From Adiantum capillus-veneris (Eukaryota > Streptophyta > Polypodiopsida > Polypodiales > Pteridaceae): a stretch of 64,000 nucleotides of DNA. The DNA is taken from contig CM043942.1 in assembly GCA_014529385.2 (NCBI GenBank), positions 57,041,340-57,105,339 on the forward strand, written 5' to 3'. Under the pieces are notes generated by a model. The model ran no database searches, was not told where the DNA came from, and saw only the letters and a list, made by a program, of their open reading frames with translations. Position 1 is the stretch's first letter, and each line of letters opens with the position of its first letter. Shown here piece after piece: positions 53,549 through 64,000 of the stretch. Both the position numbers and the translations under genes were made by a program.

Positions 53549-54228
53549 AGGTAGAGCTCAATAAGCAGCCAAGGACCTTTGAGGAGGTAGTTGAAATTGC
53601 AAAGAATAAAGAGTGGAAAGCAAAGCGTCTTCATCAACTTGGAATCAATGTCGAGCCAAAGCTTGAAGTGAAAGTGGTAGAGCAACCAAGGGTCCTCATC
53701 AGGGAGCCACGTTATGATCAACAAGCTTCTCATGATGTGAATGCCTTTCGCAAGGAGATGCAAGAGGTTGTCGGTCTTATGAAGAATCTTATTGTGCATA
53801 TGATTGGAGGTGGAAGAGGTCAAAGCTATGGATATGGACGTGGTTATGGAAGCAATGAGGGTTATACAGGTGGTAGAGGAAGAGGCATGGCTGGAAGAGG
53901 GGATATGTTTCAATGTTACAATTGTGGTGAATCGGGTCAAAAAAGCCCTCAATGTGACAAGCCAAAGAGAATGGGTGGTGACATGTTTCCTCTTCCTCCA
54001 CAAATTTCTTCTCGAGCTCAAGATTATGGTATTGAGATTAAAGGGGAAGCAGGACCAAGTGGATTGACAGCAGAAGAAAAGGGCAAAACAAAAGTGGTAA
54101 GCATAATCCGTTTGGAGAAGAAAGAGGATGATTTGGGAGCTATGGTCATGCCTGTAGGTAAGAGGGTTACAAGAGATCATGACATGAGTGATGCAAGTCC
54201 CAGCCATAAAAGAGGGAAACAGGTATAA
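53549..54228 (+). pseudogene. Gag C-terminal part of element B
   Basis: Frame 53545-54228. Continues the capsid, then a Gly/Arg/Tyr-rich stretch (RGQSYGYGRGYGSNEGYTGG), then a zinc knuckle C-YN-C-GESG-Q-KSPQ-C in which the usual histidine is glutamine. A Lys-rich tail follows, and a further one-base frame change near 54226 before ISKEKKKRKPRKHYNASDFPLG. RNA-binding is inferred; the knuckle change may weaken zinc binding. Confidence 0.75.
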
Positions 54229-55154
54229 GTAAAGAGAAGAAGAAGAGAAAGCCCAGGAAACATTACAATGCATCTGACTTTCCTTTGGGAGAAGGGCAAC
54301 CAAATTATAGTTTAAGGGCAGATTTGGTGGGTAGAAAGGCTGATGTTACCTTTGGGAAACTCATGGAGATGTGTCCCAAGTTAAAGAGGCAATGGAAGCA
54401 CGTAGTCAACCCCATGAAGAAGGAGCCTACAAGGGGGTCAGTGAGAGTCCTATCTTTGAATGAGCTACCTGATATATGCCCCACTATGGATGCATGGCAT
54501 ACGAGGAAGTGCATTGGAGAGGCTTATATTGATGGAGGTGCACAGGTATGTGTTATTACTCAAGCTTGTGTATCAAAGTTGGGACTCAACATGGTGTAGA
54601 ATTCAGGTTGTGTATCAAAGTTGGGACTCAACATGGTGAAGAATTTAGGTTTTTGCATAAAGCTTGCCAACCAATCAAGGGTGAGATGCTTGGGAGTTGT
54701 AAAGGACTTGGAGATGGATGTATTTGATGTTAAAGTGCTGGTCAATTGCCATGTTATGCCCGTAGGTATTGGTGCTTTCCCTCTCATCCTTGGAAGACCA
54801 TGGTTACAGGCAACCAAAGCTATACATAATTGGGGACATGGTACCATCACTCTCTACAATAGAAGGGGTGATAACAAGAAGTTTGACATGGCTAGCAAGA
54901 AATATTTGGATGCTAATTTTGATGAGAAAAGTGATGAAGAAGAGTCCTCAAGTGAAGAAGAAGACAATGGGGATGATGGCAGTGAAGTGGAAGATAGTAG
55001 CGATAGTGATCTAGATGTTTCCTCCTTGTTTCTTGAAGAAGAGCATGATGAGAAACAAATATTTCTTGGCCTTATGGAGAATGAGGATATCTCCGGTCCT
55101 TATGATCAAATTGAAGAGCTGATGCAACCCAAAGTTCAACCTAATGTCAAATAG
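54229..55154 (+). pseudogene. Protease region of element B with tandem duplication
   Basis: Frame 54285-54599 ends with the active site AYIDGGAQVCVITQ (D-G-G), then a TAG. The TAG comes from an exact 42-base tandem duplication (54566-54607 and 54608-54649); the first copy carries TAG where the second has AAG. Sense continues in frame at 54621-55154 with FPLILGRPWLQATKA and a long acidic Glu/Asp/Ser tail. A further TAG at 55152 separates this from the RT start. Confidence 0.82.
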
Positions 55155-55347
55155 GAGCTGATACAAGGTATGTTGTCTCCCGACTTGACTAGTCATGAGA
55201 AGGGTGAGTACCTACATATGATACAACAATTTCCCCAATTATTCATCACTTCTTATGAGGAAATTAGAGGCTTTCAGGGAGAGGGAATCCACATTCCAAT
55301 CAAGGAAGGAGCTCATCCCGTACGCCAAAAGCTAAGGAGAATTGGGC
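55155..55347 (+). pseudogene. RT N-terminal edge of element B, left of insertion D
   Basis: In frame with protease after the TAG: MLSPDLTSHEKGEYLHMIQQFPQLF, YEEIRG, VRQKLRRIGHV. It stops at the D insertion and resumes at 57368. Confidence 0.8.
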
Positions 55348-55351
55348 ACGT

Positions 55352-57363
55352 TGTCGAGAAATTGTGGTCTTGCCAAGAAAGCACCGGGCTTATGGCTGTG
55401 AGAGTTTGTGAGAGAACTCAACAAAAACTATATGAAGGAGTTAAACCATAGATTCCATGAAGACTAGGGTTTGGAAAGAAGTACAATCAAAGAAGCCCAC
55501 CCATTCTCTCTTGCACTCACACGGACAAAGAAAGAACACAAAAGAGAATGTCAAAATAGCACAAAGATGAAAACATCAAGGCTATGGTCATATCGTATCA
55601 TGGGTAATATGAAAGGGTTAATAGATGAGTTAATGGAATTCAATCTTGGCTGACCAAATATGCTACGAATTGTTCTTTGGAATTGTAGTTTTGTGCTTAC
55701 CATAATATATATATTTTGTCTAGTGATTGGGATTAATTGTCTGTACAAATCCTCTTGGTTCAAAGCAAGATAACTACGCTTACGTCAAAAGAAAAGTTAT
55801 AGTCTATGAGAGGTAGTATGATGGGATCCGGTGATAGAAGTATTTCATTGAGCCTTTCTGGGCCAAAGAGAAACACTATACGTTGTTGAAAGTGTATTTT
55901 ACGGCTAATCCATATGTTAATTTTAATAGATCGTACAGAGTGAAAGCGATAGAAATTATCATCATGTGGGTTATTAATCTAGGATAGTATGTGAGAAATG
56001 TAGATATGAGAGAAGTGAAGAGATGAGAAGTTTCCCTCCCAAGCCCTATTCTTGCCCGTAGGCAATAAGGATACTGCGGGGAGAGATGTACCTGTAGCAA
56101 GGAGAACCTATAATTTGTAGAGAGGATGAATTACTAAGAGTGAGAGAGATAGGTTTGGTTAAGGAGATGAGATTAGATATATATATATATAATGGGTTAG
56201 AGATGAAAAAGAAAACAACAAGAAATCAAGAAAACATCAATGTAGAACACATCTTACTTGACAAACCCTTCGGCACCATTATTGATGGAGAGAGAAGAAG
56301 AGGGGAGAATTCAACTTTGATTGATACGCCAAGTCCATGCCCTTCTTTGATTAGAGTTGATCTTCCAAGGATAGCATGCAAGGATGGCTAGTCTTCCTCT
56401 AGGAGAAAGTGTAGGCTTAGGCTTATGTTAATGGCTAAGTACAATTAGGCATTACTACCCACTCCCTCAAGAATTCCTCTCATCAATGGCTTGAATGCTT
56501 GAGTTCATTTTCAAGGAAGAAGAGGTCCCCTTTTGTAGGTGAAGGGAATCCCCAAGGGTTTACACAAGAAGAGAGGAGTCAGTGTGAACAGGAATTGAAA
56601 AAGTCGGAAATGAGCTGTCCCTGCATGATGTGGGCAGACTGGGGTCCAATATTTTGATCATATCTCTTCAACCGTATCTCCAAATAAAAAAGTAAAAATA
56701 TGGGAAAAAAATGCTGCTCATTAGCTATGATTTTCATTTTAAAATCGTTTTCCAATTCAGATTGGAACCTTGTGTAAAAAATTCATCAAAATAGGGTCCA
56801 TTTCTGGCAGCAAAAGTCTTCCTGTGGTCCCCTTAGCCTAGACTTTCATTTGATTCCAAAGGACACCTCATGCCATATGAAAGCATGACATTGCTCCTTG
56901 AAAAATTTTTGTAATCATGCTTGCAATAATGCATTAAAATAAGTGTATCTTTGAAATCATGCCACCTAGTGTCCCACTAGGATTTGATTCCCTCCTAGTA
57001 GCTATTTAAAAAGAAATATAAGAAAAATATGAAAAATACATAGAATATATATATATTGGAGTTTACCTTAGATATAGGATCTAACTAGGGTGTGAGATGA
57101 TAATGAGATAGTAGAAATAAAGAATCAATGTTTTTTGCCCCAAGTTAAACAGGCGGAGCTATTGATGCTTTTCCCATAGTATTTTCTGATGGTGGTAAAG
57201 TAAGAATAGGTTACCCTTGAGAAAAATAATAGGATGAGATAGAAGGCTTATTATTATACCTAAATATGCATATGTACATTATAGAAAAGATAATTATGTA
57301 TCTAAAATTACAAGATAGATCTTGTAGCATGCGTTCCCACTATGTACGTGTCACAGCACGACA
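55352..57363 (-). mobile_element. Insertion D: 2-kb truncated retroelement in RT of element B
   Basis: The inserted DNA opens TGTCGAG and closes CACGACA, with ACGT on both sides (55348-55351 and 57364-57367). The minus-strand frame at 55551-55763 resembles the leader ORF of element A, and following sequence to about 55900 resembles the A leader, so D is probably a deleted relative of A reading right to left. About 55900-57363 may be its 5' LTR, but I could not pair it with a second copy. No gag or pol found. Confidence 0.65.
55551..55763 (-). other. Leader reading frame of D, counterpart of A leader ORF
   Basis: Seventy open codons. The first is TTG where element A has ATG. About half the residues agree with A, including IRSIFG/IRRIFG and SINPFILPMI, and the stops fall at the same place. 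Open further upstream. Function unknown. Confidence 0.35.
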
Positions 57364-57367
57364 ACGT

Positions 57368-59213
57368 ACAACTTAATGCTTTAAAGGAAGAGGTAGACAA
57401 GCTTCTTGAAGCAGGTTTCATATGTCCTGTGAGCACTGCAGAATGGGTGAGTCCTGTTGTTGTCACACCCAAGAAGGATGGAAATTGGAGGATATGTGTT
57501 GATTTTAAGCCTGTAAACGCAGCCAAGAAGAGGGATCCATACCCTCTTCCTTTCATAGATGACATACTTGATTCTTTTGCAGGGCATGAGAGGTATAGCA
57601 TATGTGATGGATTCTCTGGATATTTTCAGCTCACCTTGGCTTTAGAAGATCGAAATAAGACCACAATTATCACGCCATGGGGATGCTTTTGTTATTGTGT
57701 GCTTCCTTTTGGTCTTATGAATGGTTGTGCGTGGTATCAAAAGCACGTCGACAAGGTGTTCTCTCCCTTTCTTGGCAAGTTTGTGAAGGATCTTATTGAT
57801 GACTTTTGTGTTTATAGCTCTAGAAAGGATCATTGTGCAAAGCTTGTGATGGCATTGAAGCAATATGATGAAAGTGGAGGTCAACTCAACCCAAAGAAGT
57901 GTCATCTTGCTCAACCAAGAGTGAAGTTTTTGGGGCATATGATCTCAGAGAATGGGATTGAAGCGGATCCTGACAAAGTGAATGCTTTGGTGCTCCTCCC
58001 ATCACCTAAAGATACAAAACAACTTTCTATTTTTATTCAAAAGGTGAAGTATATGGCAAGGTTCATTCCTTTGTCCTCTCAACTTCTTTATCCTCTACAA
58101 CAAGTAGCAAGGTTGGATCCTCTACAATGGACAAATGAATGTGAAGAGGTTTTTCAAGGTATCAAAGAGGTTCTTGGTTCTCTTCCTGCTATGCAAGCTC
58201 CTAATTGGGATAAGGAGTTTTATGTGAATCCATCAGTAGGTGAGGATGCTATTGGAGCTATGCTTCTTCAACGAGGTAACAATTCCCACTACATGAAGCC
58301 TATCTATTGTGCTAGCAGGGTGAAGCTAGAGGTGGAAAGAGGCTATACTGAGGTGGATCTCATTATGGTAAGCGTGATTTATGCATGTAGAAGGTTTAGG
58401 CACTACCTTCTCCCTAAACCATTCACATTCCTCACTAGCTACACTCTTCTACCTCAATTGGTGAATAGCCCTACTTTGTCAAAGAGGCTCATGAAGTGGA
58501 TTATGGAGCTACAGGAATTCCAATTCTCTTTTCTTGTTGAGGAGAGTACAAGGGCTACATTGGCTGATTTGTTTACCTATAAGGAAATCCCTCTTCTTCT
58601 TAAGGAGGATGCAATGAAGAAGCAACACATGGAAGCTCCTGACATGGACAATGCCTATCTATTGTTTTTTGATGGCTCTTACAGGAAAGCGCATGATGAA
58701 GCTTCAGGAGGTGTGGTAATCTATGATCCTCAAGGTGCTTTGGTAACTAAAAGTATTTTGAAGCTTACCGCACAAAGCAACAATGAAGCTGAGTATGCTA
58801 CTTTGGAGAAAGGTCTCAACCTTTGCCTTGAGCTTGGCATCCATCGTGTGAGGGTAAGAGGTGATGCTCTTTTGGTGGTTAAGCAAGTACTTGGGGTGTG
58901 GCAAAGTAAGAATCCAAGGCTGAAAAATATGTGTTTTCAAGTGAAGAATATGCTTAAGCATTTTGAAGCTTGGAGCTTAAGGCATGTGGACAGGTCTCAA
59001 AATGAAGAAGCACATGGTGCAGCGCAAGCTTCAATTGGGCATTTGTATGTAATAAGGGTTGATTCTTCTCTTTATTTGGGAAGGGAAGATTTAGAGAGGG
59101 AGGAAGAGTTTCTACAAGCAGGTATGCTTCCATCAGAGTTGGAGAAGCCAAAAAAGTACGCCTTCCTACGTCGTGCCAAAAGGTATGCGCTACTTGTGAT
59201 GCCTTGTATATGA
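57368..59213 (+). CDS. RT and both RNase H domains of element B
   Basis: About 615 element codons (the first eight of the open frame come from D). RT: VVTPKKDGNWRICVDF, FPFIDDIL-type block, CDGFSGYFQLTLA (88-100), FGLMNGCAWYQ (123-133, where FGLTNAPATFQ is usual), catalytic LIDDFCVYS (151-159). First RNase H at about 290: FYVNPSVGEDAIGAMLLQ, lacking the expected aspartate. Second RNase H at about 440-560: D in LFFDGSY, E in NNEAEY, D in VRGDALLVV, but NEEAHGAA has His where the fourth Asp should be. Residue numbers count from the start at 57342. The frame then drifts into the integrase N-terminus near 59190. Confidence 0.9.
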
Positions 59214-60400
59214 AGGGGGCTGATCTTGTGATGAGAAAAGTGCCTTGGAAAGAGTAAATTTACAAAATTTTAGAGGAGAATCATGAGGGTTCTTGTGATG
59301 GTCACTTTGCTTCAAAGATCACTTTGCAAAAAGTCTTGCAATAGGGTTATGTGTGGCCAAGTGTTCAACGTGATGTTCATCATTGATGCAAGTCTTGTAA
59401 AGAGTGTCAAAGCATGGAAAATAGGGTTCTCAAATCATAAATTAGAGGCACCATTGTGTCTTATGATGTGTTTGAGAAGTGGGGTATTGATACAATAGGT
59501 CCTCTACCTGTGACAGCTAGAGGCAAATGTTACATACTTACTGTTGTTGATTATCTATCCAGGTGGGCCGAAGCCAAAGCTGTTAAGCACATCACGAGTA
59601 AATATGTTTCCTTATTTATATATGAAGATATTTTTTGCAAATTTGGTATGCCATTGGAGTTACTTTCTGACAAGGGTCCAGGTTTCAGGGGAGAGTTGGT
59701 GGATTTTCTATGTGAGAAGCTTCATGTGCATCACAGGTTTACTACTCCATATTATCCCCAATGCAATGGCATGAATGAAAGGTTTAATGGAGAGCTCATA
59801 AGGATGCTTACAAAGATGACAAGAAACAATGTGAAGACTTGGGATTTAGAGCTACCTTGTGCTCTATGGGCTTACAGGACTGCCATCAAATCAGGTACTG
59901 GTTTTTCTCCCTTCCATCTAGTTTTTGCCAAAGAGGCTTTACTTCCTATTGAGGTGGAGATACCAGCCTTGAAGATGATGATAAATCTTGAAGAAGAGCC
60001 CAATGATGAAGTCAAGGAAAGACTTTTATATTTGCAACGTGTACAATTGGATAGGGTGTTAGATTTTGAGCATTATGAGCAGGTCTTGAAGAAGAATCAA
60101 GCAAAGGCAAATGAGAAGGTAAAGGACAAGGACATCAAAAAGGGTGACATGGTGCTTCGTTACAATAGTAAGCTTGATAGCACTTTTCAAAAGAAATTTC
60201 AAATCAAGTGGCAAGGTCCTTTCTTGGTCTTAAACGGGTTTCCAAATGGCACATATCAGCTTGCTGACTTGGATGGTACCACGCATAAAGCACATGTGAA
60301 TGGCTACAGGTTGAAGAAGTATATTGCAAGGTTGATGACTGTGATTGAGGATGAGCCTTCTTTTGAAGAATTTTCTGATCATGTTTCTAATGATAGATGA
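59190..60400 (+). CDS. Integrase of element B
   Basis: Zinc domain in broken frames at 59275-59420 (HEGSCDGHF, then WCKSCKECQ). The catalytic core is open in 59456-60400 (315 codons, first triplet GTG so the real protein starts upstream): D in WGIDTIGPLP, D in LLSDKGPGF, E in NGMNERFNG. The module KWQGPFLVLNGFPNGTYQL and a KAHVNGYRLKKY tail follow. At least two frame changes and stops lie between aRNase H and the core. Confidence 0.85.
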
Positions 60401-60485
60401 AGTGAAGACTCCCTCATGTGGTTTACATGATCTCTTTTGTGCTACTGACCATGAATGATCTAGCGGGCTGGGGTGTGGCAAACTA

Positions 60486-61318
60486 TGTTGGGTGCATTTT
60501 TGACACCCCGTTTTTTGTAAATTTGTACATATGGACATGACGCCCGATGTCAAAAGGGCATGTGGGATTTCTTTTTGTGGGTTTTTTAGCTTGCTTTAGC
60601 AAGCACATGTACATGCACTACAACTCGCTAGTCTAGTTTTTTGAAGTGAGCCTTGTATATAACTAAAACTCATGTACAAACTTAAAGAAATCTCAGCCAA
60701 ACATCAGAAATTTTCAGGGTTTAGCTTGTTGTGTCTCCTTGGTGCTCTTGGATGCAGTTTTTTGCCCCGACTAGCCTTCTCTACGTGTAGTCGTGTTGGG
60801 ACAGCTTTCTGTTCGCATCAATTTTGCTCATGGAGTCATATGGAATCAATTTTGGTTATCTTTAGCTTTCTCGCCAGTCATTTTTCAATATTTTTTTCAA
60901 GCTTTAAAGTGCCCCAATTGGAGTTGTTCTCTTCAAGTTACGACTAGTTCTCTGCAGGGTTATGGCTATGGCAGCCTAGTGGCAAATTGTGTGTAGACAG
61001 ATTTGGAGGGCATGTATCTACGAATTGTTGAATTGATGTTGAATTTATGGGTTTGTGATGTTTGATTATGAAAGGAGAGGATCTCGTCTTCATCTACATT
61101 GGTCGGCGTGTGCTATAAATCCATGCTTTGACAGTGTTTTGCTCTATGTGACATAGTCTCTTGGGTGGGCGACGGCTAGTAAATTCCCAAGGGTCTACTC
61201 CTATTGGACTGGTGGTGTTTCAAAAATATTTTTCAAATATTTTGGTGTCTTGTAGCTCTCTTTCAACGCTCTTGGGTGACAGCACTATAGAGGTGTTTCA
61301 GTTTGCTTGTTTCCCACA
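60486..61318 (+). repeat. Right LTR of element B
   Basis: 833 bases, lacking the MITE and a 38-base stretch. A GGGCTGGGGTGTGGC tract lies 10-25 bases upstream and is the likely polypurine tract. Followed by ACGT at 61319-61322. Confidence 0.88.
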
Positions 61319-61322
61319 ACGT

Positions 61323-62764
61323 CTTCTTATCTACATGCCAACTGTGGTAGTATTTCTCGTGTTTTTGAAGTCTTTTTTGAAGAGTTTTATGATGGAGAGT
61401 GGCTTATGATTGGCCGCTTCCTAAGTACTCTCACTAGACAAGAAGGATGGAGTGATCAAGAATTCAGAAAGATCAGGAAAAAGGCCTATTACTATTTCCT
61501 GAAAGACGGACATTTATGGAAGCAACTGAAGCGCCCAGCAGGGGTACCACAACGAATTATTTGCGACAAAGCGACCCAACAGCAGGTGATTAAAGAGTTT
61601 CATGAAAGTATATGGGGTGGACACAGAGGAGCCTGGGCAACATTTGTCAAAATTAAAGACCGATATTGGTGGAAAGGTATGTACAAAGATGTGGTTCAAT
61701 TTGTGGAATCATGCTTAATATGTCAACAGTACTCTTCTAATGTGCGACATAGAGATGGGTTGCATCCCACCTATCCACTAGCTATGCACTACAAGTGGGT
61801 GGTGAAACTTATTACGATGCTAGTAGGAGTGTGGCAGATGAGATATATTGTTCTTTCCAGGGAAGATCTTACAAACCAGGTTGAAGGCAGAGCTTTGCGT
61901 ACCAAAGCTACCAGTTCAGTATGCAAGTTCTTGCTTAAAGATGTTATCTCTAGGTATGGATGTGTTGGCAGAATTACTACAGATAGAGGAGAGCTAGATG
62001 CAGATGAAGCTCGAGAGTATTTTGCTCGTATGGGCATTAAACTCGCCCTCACCACAACATATAATCCAGAAGGTAACGGGAAGAGTGAAAGAGGACATCC
62101 GCCTATTGTTAAAGCTTTAGCAAAGGCGTGTGAAGGACATATTGGTGATTGGCTTAAACTCTTGCCATTTGCTTTGTGGGCTGATCGCACTACTCACAGT
62201 TCAATTATAGGATTTATGCCATTCAAAGTAATGTATGGGCATAAACCCATTATGCCTACAGAGGAAGCACTTACACCTTGGACCATAATGCCATGGGAAG
62301 AAGGTATGTCTACTGAAGACTTGCTTGCTCTACGTATTCGGCAGCTGGAGAGGCGTCGAGAGGATATTGAGCAGGCTAAAGAGAAGCTTAAGGAGGCAAG
62401 ATTGAAGAACAAGGCAGCCGTTGATGGAAAGCATACACTACGACCACATGCTATCAAGGAAGGTGACTGGGTACTTGTTTATGACAGTAGCTTGGAGAAC
62501 CAATACTCTGCTATGCGGAAAATGGTGAAAAGGTGGTTTGGACCATATGTGGTGCAACATGTTTTTGATAATGCGACATATCAATTATGTGAACCAGATG
62601 GTACTATGCTTAAAGTGCCTATAGCAGGAAAAATAATCAAGTTGTTCAAGAAGAGAGAAGGCGAGATTGTTCTTGAAGATTCTCATTCAGATCCACCTCT
62701 AGAGGATCATGTTATGTATACATCATATGATATATCTGATGATGATTTTAATGAAGATGATTAA
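61323..62764 (+). CDS. Integrase of element C, right of element B
   Basis: About 480 codons, open; translation in the window can be followed from inside the B LTR but the element sequence starts at 61323. Zinc domain: HESIWGGHRG, then CLICQQ. Core: normal aspartate position reads VVKLITM (Lys), so the first D of the D,D,E triad appears lost. The second D is in TTDRGELDADEA and the E in GNGKSERGHPP. The C-terminal region includes RWFGPYVVQHVF and an acidic tail. The frame is intact despite the active-site change. Confidence 0.85.
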
Positions 62765-62798
62765 GTGAAATTGGCACAGATCGGAGGCTGTGCAGGTT

Positions 62799-62811
62799 CA
62801 GAGGGGGTGAA
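62799..62811 (+). other. Polypurine tract of element C
   Basis: CAGAGGGGGTGAA directly before the right LTR at 62812. Confidence 0.85.
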
Positions 62812-63981
62812 TGTCATGCAGCTCCGATCACATGCAAAGAAAGATGCCAGAAACATGCACATTAAGTTTGTTTGAAGCTTATATGTTTAATGAACAGTGA
62901 CTAAGGGCTGGTTGCAGGTCGAGTTCAATGCTGAATGTATGTTAAATGCGGCTGAAAGGGCCAAAACATGCCTTAATGATGCTAAAAAGTGCTATGCTTG
63001 AAGTGAACACGGATGGGGTATTGTGCTCTAAAATTGTAGTGCTCGATGTGCTCTATTGGCCTGTCTTTACGGCTCGTCGATTGGAGCTACGATGAAGAAG
63101 TTATGGCAGTTTAAAGTTCAAGTCGATTGCAGATCCGTGCCAGATTGGGCAACAGCAGCTGACGGAATAAAAATGAAATGAATGCATCGGGCTGAAGTGC
63201 TCACTTTGTGGAGGACCCATTAGCGATGTCGCTAATGGGTGCCTAGCTAAATTTAGCAAGAGGGGACATGCATCCATAAAAAGAACAAATGTGTGGTTTG
63301 TTGGGATTTTTTCACCTCATCATCGGAAGGGCTCCTCCTCCTCCTCCTAAGCTTCATACCCTTAAGCTCTTGATAATCCCAAAGCACCTAATCTCCTCCT
63401 CATAAGCGGGGATATTCTTAAGCTTCTCCTCCGAATCTTCAAGCTTGCTTAATCCTCGTAAGCTTAAACCCCTTCATAAGCCATAATCCAAAGCTCTTAA
63501 GCTATCAAGAGCGGAGTTAACCCTCAAGCTTAAGTTTTTTTTTAACCTCTCTTAATCTAATCTATCACCATAAGCTAAGCCTAATCGAGTTTCTATCTCC
63601 TAAACCGAGACTAATCTTCTAAGATTTCATTACCCGAGTCATAAGCCGTCTTAAACCTTCCCTAAACCTCATTAGCCATTTGAAATCTGCTCGAAGCTTA
63701 TTAACCATTCGAATCGAGGAGCAGAAGGCAAAGTAAGCAGAATTTCATCAATTTCTTGTTTAAGCACCTGATTTAAGCCAGTTTTTCCTTGTAAGAGCAT
63801 TTAAGCTTCCATTAGGGATTGATTAATCATGGATTCTGTCGATTAACTGGAAATTAGACGGACTGCTTGTTTTGAATACTATTGTTGGTAATTGCATCTG
63901 CTACACCTTGTTTCCTGCACCTCTCATAGCCAAGGACCCGGTGCCTTCCCGGCTCACCTTTCGCACAATTATCCCCCGACA
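62812..63981 (+). repeat. Right LTR of element C
   Basis: 1,170 bases matching 46233-47381. The palindrome at 63215-63240 has one mismatch. The TAAGC-rich segment is present. Confidence 0.9.
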
Positions 63982-64000
63982 GCACTTGTTGTTCTTCAAT
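63982..64000. other. Right flank
   Basis: Nineteen bases beyond element C; too short to describe. Confidence 0.6.

Larger units (their letters stand above)
51868..61318 (+). mobile_element. Element B: Tat-like gypsy element nested in element C
   Basis: LTRs at 51868-53037 and 60486-61318 open TGTTGGG(C/T)GCATTTTTGACACC and close TTTCCCA(A)CA. ACGT flanks both ends. The interior holds gag, protease, RT, both RNase H domains and integrase, in Tat order. Pol is split by insertion D. Removing D restores reading across its site (RRIGHV then QLNALKEEV), which shows D is a later event. Gag and protease have several frameshifts; RT-RNase H and integrase are largely open. Confidence 0.88.
46233..63981 (+). 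mobile_element. Element C: Ty3/gypsy element of a different lineage, interrupted by element B
   Basis: LTRs at 46233-47381 and 62812-63981 both open TGTC(G/A)TGCA and close CCCCCGACA. A primer-site candidate follows the left LTR, and AGAGGGGGTGAA precedes the right one. The interior, without the insertion at 51868-61318, is about 6 kb of gag, protease, RT, RNase H and integrase in that order, mostly decayed except integrase. The wording (LYSGYDQFQLA, PQGATNSVAHMMN, VGRDKPVVDMLSRARF) differs from A, B and E and resembles gypsy elements I associate with fungi and non-seed plants. The flanking bases (GGCGT and GCACT) do not form a clear duplication. Confidence 0.83.

Noticed and set aside
53539-54303. 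254-codon minus-strand frame
   Set aside because: It lies exactly opposite the gag of element B, which has capsid and knuckle motifs; the antisense frame has none.
46228-63986. Five-base target duplication for element C
   Set aside because: GGCGT and GCACT agree at only two positions, so no duplication can be claimed.

Overview
This window looks like repeat-dominated nuclear DNA of a land plant with a large genome. No intact host gene is visible. Nearly all of it is LTR retrotransposons, often nested, plus one MITE, microsatellites, and two decayed pieces of host-type genes (a DEAD-box RNA helicase and a MAPKKK-type kinase) lying inside non-autonomous retroelements. The Tat-type Ty3/gypsy elements (reverse transcriptase followed by a second, archaeal-type RNase H), the tRNA-Asp and tRNA-iMet primer sites, and the plant-like TATA boxes support a plant. 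The mixture with a gypsy lineage of fungal flavour makes a fern, lycophyte or similar plausible, but the species cannot be fixed from the sequence.

Layout. (1) 306-6754: Tat-like gypsy element on the minus strand, 'A', with 4-bp target duplication ATAG, intact gag-protease and truncated pol. (2) 7408-18991: 11.6-kb gypsy-like element on the plus strand with TTGAA duplication and a tRNA-Asp-type primer site. Its leader carries an array of 24-bp palindromes. It has gag and protease, no RT or integrase, and a helicase fragment just before the 3' LTR. (3) 19006-about 27912: short copia-type TRIM-like element whose 3' LTR is split by a second copia-type element (20951-27674, minus strand, duplication TAGCC) carrying a kinase fragment. 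(4) 27913-29999: old flank with an integrase relic. (5) 30000-45072: composite Tat-like element on the minus strand, 'E', duplication CTAG. Between its LTRs lie three tandem, partly deleted internal regions separated by identical 243-bp LTR stubs. (6) 45077-46232: unrecognised coding relic. (7) 46233-63981: gypsy element 'C', plus strand, of a different lineage. It is split in its pol region by Tat-like element 'B' (51868-61318, duplication ACGT). B's pol is split by a 2-kb insertion 'D' (55352-57363, also ACGT), and B's left LTR by a 287-bp MITE.

Every coding region serves retrotransposition: gag forms the particle, protease matures it, RT and RNase H copy RNA to DNA, and integrase inserts it. 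Most carry frameshifts or stops, so copies would depend on proteins from elsewhere. The points most worth pursuing are the palindrome array, the tandem internal domains of E, the two gene captures, the repeated 4-bp target duplications, and a 70-codon leader reading frame shared by A and D.
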